From Polyodon spathula (lineage: Eukaryota > Chordata > Actinopteri > Acipenseriformes > Polyodontidae), in NCBI RefSeq assembly GCF_017654505.1, contig NC_054559.1:11315825-11379824 (forward strand): a stretch of 64,000 nt of DNA, written 5' to 3'. The position numbers and the translations under genes were made by a program. This document shows positions 9,801 through 19,532 of this stretch, in pieces. Under the pieces are notes generated by a model. The model saw only the letters and a list, made by a program, of their open reading frames with translations, had not been told where the DNA came from and did not search any database. The number at the start of each line of letters is the position of its first letter. Within the stretch, counting starts at the first letter, position 1.

Positions 9801-12598
9801 TGTATAAAACTGTAATGTGAAGTTCTCCTAATTTACAGCATTTGCATTTCTTTTTAAAATTGTGCTTGTCATGCTAAACTTGTATTTCCAGAATTTATAC
9901 AGGATGCATCTTTTTATTTAATTACATTTTCCTTATAGGAAATGTAAAATCACCACGACTGGCCCGTGGCTGGAGGTTCCTCCCATCGCACTGTGGGATC
10001 TCACCATCCTGCCCTGCTCCTCTCAGACCTCTGTGGAGGAGGTCTCACTCTGGGGCATCAGCAACAAGGGAGACGTCCTGTGTCGGATCGGAGTGACACG
10101 GCAGAGCCCAGCAGTGAGTCTCTGATCCTACCCAGGCTCCCATAGTGTTTTAAAAACATGAAGTTGATTTAAGGAGCACAGTGTTTTTAATTTACCAATA
10201 ACGTCAAATAGATTGGTTATTGGAGCAACTATTAAACCTCTTTTGAAAGCGCAAGATTTCTGGATTACTTGGGCAACTCCTCACTGTGAATTAATTGTAA
10301 CTTTACCTTTCAGGGCAACTCCTGGCTTCACGTTGGCACAGATCAGCCCTTCAAGTCTATCTCCATAGGCGGTGGCTACCAGGTGTGGGCAATCGCCAGA
10401 GACGGATCGACGTTCTACCGCGGATCTGTCTCTGCTCAGAACCCTGCAGGTAACACCTGTACTCTATCTGAAGAATGTGACCCCCCCCCCCCCCCCCCCC
10501 CGGTCAAAATCTCTTATGAATAGAACATAGCGGAACAGTATTTAAAGCATTATTGTGATAAAACTTGATATACACATTCCTTAACATAAATTCTTGAGTC
10601 CACATAGTGGTCCTCAGTTGACTTTGTGTCGAATGTCTACAGCATGTTTTTCTTTTTTTTGTTTAAGGAGATTGCTGGTACCACATCCCCTCTCCACCCA
10701 GACAGAAGCTGAAACAGGTGTCGGTGGGGCGCACATCTGTATACGTTGTGGATGAAAACAGTACGGACTTCACTTATTATTATCTCTTAGCTGTAAAGCT
10801 TGATACAAGCAGAAATTACATTTTTCCCTATCAAGTTACTAGTACTTCTGTTAGCTGATAATGCCTATAGGAATCACCTTTGAAACTACACTTCCATTTT
10901 CACAGAATTACTGATTAATTATCTGTAGGACATGAGCATTAGGCATGAACACTAAAACTATGGATTTGTTAATTAAACATTATATCTGTCTTTGTTGTTG
11001 TCATAGTTACAAAGCCTAGTCTAGACAATAGAGTAAGACTTTTCTGTATGGAGCAACACAGTTCGGATCAGAACGAGGGAGAGAATGGAGTTTATTAACT
11101 TCAGCTTTGGAATGCAATGCTTCTTATTCTCCTTTCCTCTGTACCTGTCCAGGTAACCTGTGGTACCGCCAGGGCCTGACCCCCAGCTACCCGCAGGGGT
11201 CCAGCTGGGAGCACATTTCAAACAACGTCCGCAAAGTGTCTGTGGGACCTCTCGACCAGGTGGGTGAAGAGCCCCTACTGATTCTATGCAAACTTCTTTT
11301 ATTGTGTGTAATGATGAAAAATGTAAACGCGACAGTCACAGTGGGCTTACTGGAGGCAAGTGCGTGTTACATTTGTAATCTGAATGGGCAGTCAAGAGCC
11401 CAGTTACCAAGTTGCCGGGGAAGATTTAGTGCAGTACTTGTTAGAAGCCTGGCCTCAAGTTCCAGCAAACTGCAGATCGTGCTGTCAGAAGACCATTATT
11501 TAATAATTGCGAAAGAAACTGTGGTAGAGAACAATGAAGCACGAGTGAGAAATTGAGGCACTTGGTGTAAACAGTGCCATAAAGCACTCTAGTTTTATAT
11601 TATCTTCACAAGAGTAGGCATATCTCTTAAGAAGCTTGATTATACTGTTTGACTTTGTTTTAAAATTGTGCATGTACAGTGTTCACAGCAGTCACTTCTC
11701 ACCACTGTTATGAATTGACAATACTGAAATCAAAGTTTAAATACCCTTGTATAGATAACACATATAAAACATCTCAGTTTAGACTCAAACTAAAGCCCAT
11801 ACTGAAAGGGTGTGCTGCCTGTGCTGTCTAAATTCCATATGCCTTCTCTAGACCTGAATTATTATACAGATTAACAGTAATTTGATGTACACTGAAAATA
11901 GGAATCCAGCCCTGGTCTCTCCATTGGAAGGATAATTGTCCTGTGCAATTAATCATAATGTAAGACAAGCATAAATGTGTCACTAAATTGTGACTATTTC
12001 AGTGAAGCCGTTATTAAGGAGGATGCTTTCTACTATTTTCTCTAGGTTTGGATAATTGCTGACAAAGTTCAAGGCAGCCACAGTCTGAGTTGTGGCACTG
12101 TATGCCATCGCGTTGGGGTGCAGCCAGTGGAGCCTAAAGGACAATTGTGGGACTATGGAATTGGAGTAAGTCAGCTCAAAAAAAGATTTATTTTAATACA
12201 GATAGGAATAATGTTATGTTTTAATGAGCTTGTTCAGCACATTTTTAAGCAATGTTCTTGATCCCTTAATAACATGAGACCGATGAAGATCTGGCAAAAC
12301 CCTGAATATTATGGAACCCCCACCCTTTTTTGTACTTCTAACTCAATTTTAAGAATAGCATAACTGGCTTCTCTGTTGGTGTGATGTGTTCTTCCAGGGT
12401 GGATGGGAACACATTACAATCAGAGGGAACTCCCAGGAAGCCCCCAGGATTGTTATGCCAATGCCTGCTGAAAATACTTTGGATAAAAGTGGCCGTGTGG
12501 CAGAGGAGGGTGGTGGAGATGGGGGCAGGACCACTTCCAACAGCTCAGTACTCAGTATCAAAGAAGAGGAACTGAATGGAAACACTGTGAGTTGTTAG
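2095..12598 (+). CDS. tecpr1: TECPR1, tectonin beta-propeller repeat protein 1 (3' portion, 21 coding exons)
   Basis: Assembled exons: 2095-2217, 2766-2940, 3345-3445, 3593-3694, 4536-4681, 4974-5515, 5856-6001, 6534-6689, 7264-7413, 8405-8562, 8681-8808, 8919-9021, 9168-9264, 9461-9540, 9692-9748, 9939-10113, 10314-10449, 10668-10760, 11153-11259, 12046-12165, 12398-12598. All reading phases join and give 1,031 residues plus a TAG stop. Order seen: four tectonin repeats (V-W-A-V / V-W-x-R-x-G pattern), a variable linker, the ATG5-binding helix, a PH domain, a C-terminal dysferlin (DysF) module and about six more tectonin repeats. As known for the family, TECPR1 sits on autophagosomes and lysosomes, binds ATG5-ATG12 and phosphoinositides, and takes part in autophagosome maturation and damaged-lysosome responses. 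Human TECPR1 is about 1,165 aa, so roughly 130-170 N-terminal residues, including most of the first DysF module, are encoded upstream of the window. One intron (after 9748) uses a GC donor. Confidence 0.95.
3843..3891. repeat. (AAT)n microsatellite
   Basis: About 16 AAT units in the TECPR1 intron 3695-4535. Confidence 0.95.
4235..4310. repeat. 38-bp tandem duplication
   Basis: Two perfect copies of a 38-base unit starting ACAAGAGAACCCACTAG (4235-4272 and 4273-4310), in a TECPR1 intron. Confidence 0.9.
4974..5515 (+). other. tecpr1: TECPR1 low-complexity linker exon
   Basis: This is the longest TECPR1 exon (542 bp). It encodes a Ser/Glu/Thr-rich, probably disordered linker between the first propeller and the ATG5-binding/PH part. 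Conserved islands at its end are QWSNVDLEEAQ (codons near 5305-5337) and an aromatic HPLWAWVCGGGC segment. It joins the preceding exon with a split Ser codon (AG|T) and the next with a split Gly codon. An open frame runs past the donor to 5577, but the GTAAAT donor at 5516 and the family alignment place the boundary at 5515. Confidence 0.85.
5856..6001 (+). other. tecpr1: TECPR1 ATG5-interacting helix exon
   Basis: The exon encodes an amphipathic helical segment containing WRKQIFEQLSERSKREVENF followed by RHYEQAIEQ. In mammalian TECPR1 the corresponding region just before the PH domain is the ATG5-interacting region, which competes with ATG16L1 for ATG5. The strong conservation of the Trp, Ile, Leu and Arg spacing is seen directly. 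ATG5 binding in this species is inferred from the family. Confidence 0.8.
6534..7413 (+). other. tecpr1: TECPR1 PH domain exons
   Basis: Exons 6534-6689 and 7264-7413 encode a pleckstrin-homology fold: a start VWVKKGVMQWWRDWKPNKW, a central FIYYTFNDEKKYLHAF strand pair, then FAIYTPERTKQRWPIRLAAA, ending in the typical C-terminal helix Trp (EQEMHDW, followed by LALL at the start of the 8405 exon). In the family this PH domain binds phosphoinositides (PI4P/PI3P reported) once ATG5 is bound. The intron between the two exons starts with a (TTA)n microsatellite 2 bp after the donor GT. Confidence 0.85.
6692..6749. repeat. (TTA)n(GTA)n microsatellite at a TECPR1 donor site
   Basis: The repeat begins immediately after the donor GT at 6690-6691 (AAG|GTTTATTATT), so the +3 to +6 donor positions lie in the repeat. 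Confidence 0.85.
7702..7950 (-). repeat. tRNA-derived SINE, full-length, minus orientation
   Basis: Read on the minus strand it has a tRNA-like head (GGGCCAGTGGTTAAAG box A; AGTTCAAATCCCAGC box B), then a body (CAAGTCACTGAACATCCTTG) and a conserved tail (AAGTCGCTTTGGATAAAAGT ending CTAAATGA). It lies in the TECPR1 intron between 7413 and 8405. Confidence 0.8.
8919..9962 (+). other. tecpr1: TECPR1 C-terminal dysferlin (DysF) module exons
   Basis: Exons 8919-9021, 9168-9264, 9461-9540, 9692-9748 and the start of 9939-10113 encode DysF-N (YENQRWNPVTGY, then W-S-D, and QWTWVSDW) followed by DysF-C (GGTDKEGWQYAADFPSTYHG, then VRQRRWARKC). The Trp/Arg ladder characteristic of dysferlin domains is intact. 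In TECPR1 the N-terminal DysF copy is the one reported to bind sphingomyelin on damaged lysosomes. Only the C-terminal copy is in this window. Confidence 0.85.
10481..10501. repeat. Poly-C tract
   Basis: 21 consecutive C in a TECPR1 intron, 31 bases after the donor. Length is likely to be unreliable in sequencing. Confidence 0.9.
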
Positions 12599-14064
12599 CC
12601 TGCTTCTCTTGTCCCTTGTGTACCTCTTAACATGAACATCTCAAAGTTATTCCTTCCGTCCTTCATTACTTCACAACTACGGAAGACCACCAGCCCATAT
12701 TTTGTACAGCTTCTTTATTTTTGTGTGTGTGTGTGTGTGGTTTTACATCTCTGTGTTAGTCCCTTGTATTTATCAACATCTCTTTTTCCATTGTTTGAAT
12801 ATTATTACCTAAAATAAATCCTAAAACGGAAATTAGCATAGGTGAATAAGGGTGAAAAGCTGCTAAGGTCACAGTCAAACGAGGCATTGCAACCAAAATG
12901 AAGTATGTTTATGTGGTGTGAAAAGAAAATTGAATTAGACTAGGTAATCTTTATCAGCTCAGGAGGCTGGCCTTGGTCACGTGAACTGTGCTATTCCTCT
13001 TACTCTGGTATGCCACTAAATACTATAAAATATGTCACTGTTCCTTCTTTATCCATTTATCCTGGCTTCCAGACTTACAGGAGATGTAACGTTATCCTTT
13101 TTGATAAGAAGTAAGGCATTTTAAATGCACCGTAGAGGGACCCACCCATTTTAATAGCCCCTGGGTGTATTTTCTGACACACCTAGGAAGGGTTTTTCAG
13201 TCTCAACACTTGCAAATGAAATGTTGAAACCAATGCATTGGTCATTTTCTGCCTTTGTACAGACCTGTGTACTTTTTTAAAAACAAATAATAATTAAATA
13301 AATAAATAAAAACAAAGAATGAAAGTATAATCACAGATTGGACATCTTTACAACAACCTCCTTATCTAAACACATTATTTAAAAAAAAAGAGAACTAAAA
13401 CATAGCTGAAATATGTCTGGTTTTTGTACATTGTTTATTGATGCTGCAGTATTGATGTTTACTTTTGTCCTGGTTCAGTGTCTACCAAAACAAATTGACC
13501 TGAAGTTTAAATAAAGCAAAAAAGCAGTAATGAACATTATATATGTGTGTGTGTGTGTGTATGTATATATGAACATTATATGTGTGTGTGTGTATGTATA
13601 TACAATTTTTTATTTTCTTTTTTACTGGAATACAGTTGTATGCAAATCGTGGGTGGCATAGTTCCTTCTTTGAGTCTGAATTGCTGTTTGCGACTGGCAA
13701 AAAACAGGCAGACTGTGTAAAATTATTTTAAAAAGTTTAATATATTTGTCAGACAAGTATTTTTTATTTATTTTTTTTAAGTTAAAATTGTCTACCTTTC
13801 ATTTGCAATAATACACTTGTTCATATGGTGCTTTTGTATTTCGTTACAGTTTTGGACAATATCAGATTTATAGAGCGGTCAGTCTTGTTTGTCTGTTGCG
13901 CATAGAACTACTAGGAGAGCAAACCCAGCTATTCACAGTCAATATCAGGTGAAAAAATTGTGCATTTCAATTCTCTTTAGAGTAAGTTTAGTATATAACT
14001 AGTATACATTCCAAACACACATGAAATGTGAATTATATAAATTAACTGGTTCAGTTTTGTTTTA

Positions 14065-14095
<31 letters not shown>

Positions 14096-14260
14096 CAAAA
14101 GCTCAAGCTTTGCAAATAGATTGTAATAGATAGACTGTTAACTATATACTGTAAAAACTAATATTTTAAAAAGTCAAGTATTCTATTGTGATGTGTAAAC
14201 TTTTCCAGGAAAACAATGCATGAATGATGTCTTCTCAATAAACATGGTTTATTGCTAAAA
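12398..14260 (+). other. tecpr1: TECPR1 terminal exon and 3' UTR (end uncertain)
   Basis: The last coding segment 12398-12598 ends ...NTVSC then TAG. It carries a Gly/Ser-rich, poorly conserved tail. Candidate poly(A) signals AATAAA are at 12813-12818 and 14237-14242. The latter is followed by a T/G-containing stretch and fits a terminal exon of about 1.9 kb. I cannot decide which is used. Between them are a TG microsatellite near 13540-13600 and A/T-rich sequence, with nothing coding. Confidence 0.45.
13535..13605. repeat. (TG)n/(TATG)n microsatellite
   Basis: Two TG blocks separated by an imperfect repeat of GAACATTATATG, within the probable TECPR1 3' UTR. Confidence 0.8.
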
Positions 14261-15504
14261 TTCTTGGCTCCAGCTCTGTACAGTTGGGGTGAGTGATCAA
14301 ATGCAATTGCATGTAATGTTTCATGGGTTATTTGGATGTCTTGGAAGGTGATTATTTGTTTGTTTATTTGTTTGTTTGTTTGTTTTAAAAGATTCTTCTT
14401 GAATCATGATTACACAATTATTTCTTTGTAAATAGTTTAGGTATCATGCAGTAAGCCAGTAAGGTGTAGGTACATTAAAGACAAAGGGTTTTGTTTTACT
14501 GCGATTATCATTTCCTAGCATATTCATTTGGGTTTTACTGGATATTTGAATGCAGCTTCACTTAGCAATTGTTTTGGTTGTTTCAGCGATGAAGACTTGC
14601 CACATCACTCATTTTGAATTCTGAATGACCTCTGTTCCAAATAAATTATATAAAAAGGTATATGTTACCATAAGTGAAGAGTTAGGGTTAACATCACTGT
14701 ACAATTAAATGTATTTTTTGTGTATATAAAACACACACACACACACACATTGTAGATCCTGTTAACCCACTTATACCCCTTTTTTCAGCACAAGTAACTC
14801 AAAATAATACAGCATCATTTTTTTGAGAAGATGGACCAAAAGGAAAGCAGTTATACTGCAAGATACAAAGCACTATCCACAGCCAAAAGGAGCTGTTAGC
14901 TTGCCACAACAACGTTAGACCAACTGGATTAATGGCAAGTGAATACAAGGAAAATATATATATACACATATACACACACAGAGTAGATAACAGAATTCCA
15001 TTTCTGTATCTATAAAAGTCAACCTTAAAAATATAAAAGGTAATCTTTTGAAAATATATATAATTTATCACAATGCTGTAGTGTTATTTTATAGCTGTTT
15101 ACCTAACATTAGCACCTTGCCCTTTCAATACAATGGCTGTAACCAGCTACACTAAACACTATTCAATTTACTGCTTATAAATACACATGAAGTTCCTGTC
15201 TGGCTATAGAGTGGTTCTAGTTTTATAACCTTTGAGAAGCAAACAAAGACTTGTGGATTTGGCAAGTTGGTTTGAATAGTTTGGGGTATGATGTATTTAC
15301 TTGCTCATTTTCCACACTAAGTTGTGATTTTAAGAACTAGCATTTCATGTCAACAAGTTAACCACTCTTCTGTTTCTTTAACAAAACTTTGTTTGACAGC
15401 GTCCCTCCCTGTATTTTGCTATTGTTTGTCAAAAAAACAGCTCTCCTGGGAATTTTGGAGACACAAAATAACACAACGAAAAACAAGAGGATTTTAATCT
15501 GAAC
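14261..15504. other. Gap between convergent TECPR1 and BHLHA15 3' ends
   Basis: A/T-rich sequence with a short CA run near 14731-14748. I see no coding exon or identifiable transposon. The exact extents of the two 3' UTRs decide how much of it is intergenic. Confidence 0.4.
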
Positions 15505-16632
15505 TTTATTGGCCATCAGTTACACTGTGACCCTGGCAGCAGTACAACTAAAATACAACCGCAGCTAACTTGGTTCGGCTTTTCAATTATTCATTTTGCA
15601 TTAAAACTATAAAGGATTAATCTGATCTGCCCATGGAAATAATCCACAGCTGGATTTTATCAATGGCTACTCCCAGTGTTGTAAAATAATCTAAAATGAC
15701 CCAGCTGTGGTATATCCTGGCAGGGAAAAGGCTGCTCTACCCCTAAGCATGCTTGTTATTCTCTATTTTCTATGCCTCACAATTCTGGTAATAGCACAAA
15801 CATTGCAAATCCAGTAAAATATTTCATAATATAAATGTTTAAATAATTGCATCACTGAACTTAAGATCTTCACGGTGCAATACTACACTAAAGTTTATTG
15901 TCCACATTTAGACACGTGTTAATCTTAACACCTTTATTTTATTTAGCGTAGGCTGCTATTGTCCATTTTCAAAATATAAGATGGTGGATGTTGCATTTAT
16001 TCTAAATGGTGGCATGGCCAGTGAATCACAGAAATTAGATTACAGCATCATTTACTGGCATCACTGTTAAACTTCAGCAAGGCTGACAGTATAATGCACT
16101 GGGTCACTGAGTACCACTGCACAGTATTAGGAAGGTAACATGCAGCAAAACTAACACGTTTAGCACAAAAATATTGAAACAGCATCTAATTATTAGAACT
16201 ACCTAATTATGTTCTACTATTTGGTCAGTTTCAGAAATCTTAACCTATATAAAGTAATCGTTTATGTGTTATTCAACTGGTGTCTCTAATTATCTGCAGG
16301 TTTCAACTACAGAACCGTCGTACAGCAGGTAAAACAGGGAGTTATTGAGGGCTACCCAGTATCACCTTTAAGATAACAACCTGTTACAGTTCCAAAATTT
16401 ACCAAGACATTCATAATTCAATGTGTTTCTGACTGGGTCTATCTGAAGATACCATTGTTCCATGGTTTTATATCAGAACGTCTCTATACAGTACACACAC
16501 ACATAACGGTGACCTTGGGCGGAGGAGCGCTTTGCTCCCACTGTGATTATGCTGCAGAAAGTCTTCATATCCTAAAGAAGTAATTGCAGAAAGATACATT
16601 CCCAAGGTTTGGCACAAAAAGCACATCTGTCT
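15505..16632 (-). other. bhlha15: BHLHA15 3' UTR with poly(A) signal
   Basis: After the TAA stop at 16633-16635 the first good minus-strand AATAAA is the complement of 15505-15510, in the context CCAATAAAGTTCAG. That would give a 3' UTR of about 1.1 kb, A/T-rich and without repeats I recognise. Placing the cleavage site near 15485-15495 is inference. Confidence 0.5.
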
Positions 16633-17178
16633 TTAACTACCTTCTCTGAAGCTGTGGATCTGTGTAAGGTAATTTGACAAGCTTCCATCGTCCTCCTCTT
16701 CAAGTTGTTGCTGGTAGTGCTGAAACAGTTTAGATGTGTTTGAAGACTCCTCGTCCTGTGCGTGCGGCAAGCAACCGCTTGACATCCCCAAAATAATGGC
16801 AGTGAGGGATTTGATGTAGTTCTTGGCTAAGGTGAGGGTCTCAATTTTCGATAGCGTTTTCTCTGTCTTGACGTGTGGTATTGCCTCCCTCAGCGCCTGA
16901 AAAGCGTTGTTGAGTTTGTGCATCCTCTGCCGTTCCCTCTCGTTGCTTTCCAACCTCCTGACGTTTCCACCCTTGACACTCGGGTGCTGCTTCCTTCGCT
17001 TGGTGTTCGTGGCCATGCCGTTGTCAGCGCTCTTCTTTCTGCGTTTCTCCCCGAGGTTCAGGCACTTTTCCGAGCCCTCGTGTTCACTGGACGCGGGTTC
17101 CAGCTCCAGCTGGAACTCTCCGTCAGTCTCCACTGACGTTTTGCGGTTGCGCTTCGAAGCTTTTCTTTTCGATTTCAT
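16633..17178 (-). CDS. bhlha15: BHLHA15 / MIST1, class A bHLH transcription factor
   Basis: A 181-residue protein, close to the mammalian length of about 189 aa, encoded in a single coding exon. The start chosen is the ATG at 17176-17178 ([10 protein letters not shown]...). A longer open frame upstream crosses the predicted acceptor at 17191-17192 and is not used. The N-terminus is rich in Lys/Arg and acidic residues. The bHLH spans about residues 74-127: basic region [16 protein letters not shown], helix 1 [13 protein letters not shown], loop, helix 2 [15 protein letters not shown]. The C-terminus ends QIHSFREGS, diagnostic for MIST1. The family binds E-boxes as homodimers in the nucleus and drives secretory-granule and ER expansion programmes in exocrine cells. 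It converges on TECPR1 and lies about 5 kb upstream of the LMTK2 stop, in tandem with it. Confidence 0.95.
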   Translation of the reverse strand: MKSKRKASKRNRKTSVETDGEFQLELEPASSEHEGSEKCLNLGEKRRKKSADNGMATNTKRRKQHPSVKGGNVRRLESNERERQRMHKLNNAFQALREAIPHVKTEKTLSKIETLTLAKNYIKSLTAIILGMSSGCLPHAQDEESSNTSKLFQHYQQQLEEEDDGSLSNYLTQIHSFREGS

Positions 17179-17655
17179 GTTTGTTTTTGTCTGAAATGAA
17201 ATGCACCACCAACACAATCCAGTGTAAGAATTTGGAACAGGGAGTTTCACAAGGTAATACAAATACAATCCACCTGCAACCCAGAACAGGTCAGCTCTGA
17301 AAACTGCACTAAATATCCTACCTCAAAAGGTCCCCGTACAATTGATTACAACATTAGCCCATTTATCTAAAATAAATAGCTTCTGAAATTCTGCAGTTAG
17401 ACACATATCGTAATGAAGTCTGCTTTGTGTAAATGCAAGCGCCTGATTATCATATATAAACATTAACTCAGGCACAAAGGACTGCTTTGATGCCTTCGTA
17501 AAGTAATTCTGTCTGGGAGGTTTCAATATTTACCTTTACCATATCCGGCTAGAATCAATTCTTCGGCCAGCATGAAATATTGAAAATATAGGGTTTAATT
17601 CATTTTTCCAGTTTGAAATTCCACTTCGTTAAGGCCCAAATAAAGGTATAAAGTC

Positions 17656-17703
<48 letters not shown>
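17656..17703. repeat. (AAT)n microsatellite in BHLHA15 leader intron
   Basis: About 16 AAT units within the predicted intron 17191-17974. Confidence 0.9.
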
Positions 17704-17704
<1 letters not shown>

Positions 17705-17974
17705 TAAACATGCATATTGTAAAAATGTGCCTTACAACGCTTTTTTATTCTAATACATCACTATCACCAGATTTTGAAGAAGAAGAAAAAAAAATTCTAA
17801 ACATATAATATATTATAGGTCGCTTACACCTGTAGCTTCTGTTATTTTCCATCCATTAATGAAAAAGAGGGACTTTTCAGCCATTCAAGACTATTCGATT
17901 ATGTGTCTCCGCAGCAAAAAGGCTACTGCCACATTCAGCACGTCTTTCACTTTAATATGTAGAACTTTGCTTAC

Positions 17975-18180
17975 CTGAAAATAGTGAAGATCAGTCGGAG
18001 GTTGTCAGTTGAGATGATACAGTGTGCTACTGTTAAGTGACGAGTGATTGCCCTGGAGAAACGGGACACCTGTAGCCGTGTTGCAGTGGTGTCGCTGCAG
18101 CTGGAGCTGAAAGGCGAAGGCTGATAACTGATCAGCACGAGACGCCCAAGTGCACCTTACCTGTTACTGTCGGTTGTACA
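17975..18180 (-). other. bhlha15: BHLHA15 predicted non-coding first exon (5' leader)
   Basis: On the minus strand the coding exon is preceded by an acceptor-like TTCATTTCAG (AG at 17192-17191), 12 bases before the ATG. A strong donor CAG|GTAAGC sits with its last exonic base at 17975. MIST1 genes of mammals also have a non-coding first exon, so a leader intron 17191-17974 is likely. The upstream end near 18180 is a guess. A second donor-like CAGGTAAGG occurs near 18160 and could mark an alternative leader. Confidence 0.5.
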
Positions 18181-18310
18181 CGTACGTTTAACAACAGCCA
18201 ATCAGAGTTCGCTTATTTTGATCTAGAAAGTAGGTCTGTACCAGACCTGGCCAAACATCTCGTTAAAGGGCGGCTCTCCAATTATGCCTACAATATATAA
18301 CAATTGTTTG
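18060..18310 (-). promoter_or_regulatory. bhlha15: BHLHA15 promoter region with E-boxes and CCAAT box
   Basis: Upstream of the predicted leader there are E-boxes CACCTG (18067-18072) and CAGCTG (18098-18103), a CCAAT box (18198-18202), an ACGT-core palindrome near 18180-18186 and an A/T-rich TATATA stretch near 18290. Clusters of E-boxes suit the reported bHLH autoregulation of MIST1. XBP1-type control through the ACGT core is only a possibility. Confidence 0.4.
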
Positions 18311-19242
18311 GAGGTAATTAATTAGTAAAGGTGAGCGTCACTAATTTATTAATTACCAAGGGTTCAAAATCTCTGTATTATACAATATTTTCTTTTCCTG
18401 CAGGAACTTGGATCGTTGTGTTAAAAATTATCATTATTTCTGTGTCTCTCGTCTGTTTTGAGATATGCACAATGGGCTAATGTTGACACAACGCAAGTAT
18501 CACTGTTGGATTGCAAATTGGCAGCTTCAGTATTCAATGTTCAAGGCGGTAATCACGCCGACGACAGAATGCCTGTATTCACTGTAAAATGCAAGTGTAG
18601 TGAATGCACTGGTAGACTACAAGTGTAATATGCATGGAGAAAAAAAACGTAATTTAAAAATAATCCAGGTTTCAAAGTTTAAAAAAAAAAATAAATAAAT
18701 AAAGTTTTACTAATACAGTCACCTCTCGTTTTTATTTCTTCATTTGCTTCGGATTAGTGATCATTTTATCTGCTCTGTAAGATTGAAACTGCCACTATGC
18801 ACCTGTTGTATGTAAAACTGCTCTGGGAACAACAGTGCAGAGCAATATTACCTTTCACAATGAACTCATATCTGCTGCTGTAAGGTTTGTTAATCGTTTT
18901 TTGTTTTTGTTTTGTTCTGGTGTACCACTAAAGAAAACCAAATGTTCAAACTGGGCTAGTTTGCGTGGTTAACTGCTTTCCAATATAGTCGCTCTTCCAG
19001 TTACTCTTTACCTTATTTGCATTGGGTACATTTTGCATATATCTACAGGGTGTAGTTGTTCTTGAGTGTGTGCATGGGTTTGGTCATGTTGATTTTTGTT
19101 GTTAAAAGATTAAAAAACAAAGTTATAATTTGTAGACTGAAGTTCTCAGTAAAATCCAGCATTCGTGCTTTGTGTGTGTGTTTGAACCTTTTAGACTAAC
19201 TTTATGGCTTTTAAACATTAGGCCTTTTTAAAACTATCTGCA
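18311..19242. other. Intergenic, BHLHA15 upstream region
   Basis: No exon or repeat recognised. This is the natural place for BHLHA15 enhancers, but I see no motif cluster that would prove one. Confidence 0.4.
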
Positions 19243-19393
<151 letters not shown>

Positions 19394-19532
19394 TTAAAAA
19401 ATGATTGTTATTTGATGTGTTAAATTGATATCTAGCAGTAAAAAGAGAAACATTTCCTGTTACAGTCCACCCAGCTCACCTGAAAAGTAAAAAACAAACA
19501 AAAAAACACAAATCTGTACAAGTCAATTTTCT

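Noticed and set aside
16873..17194. + strand open frames opposite BHLHA15
   Set aside because: Shadow frames of the bHLH coding exon with no independent protein features.
17179..17268. Longer BHLHA15 start at 17266-17268
   Set aside because: The extension has no family similarity and crosses the acceptor-like TTTCAG just before the conserved MKSK start.
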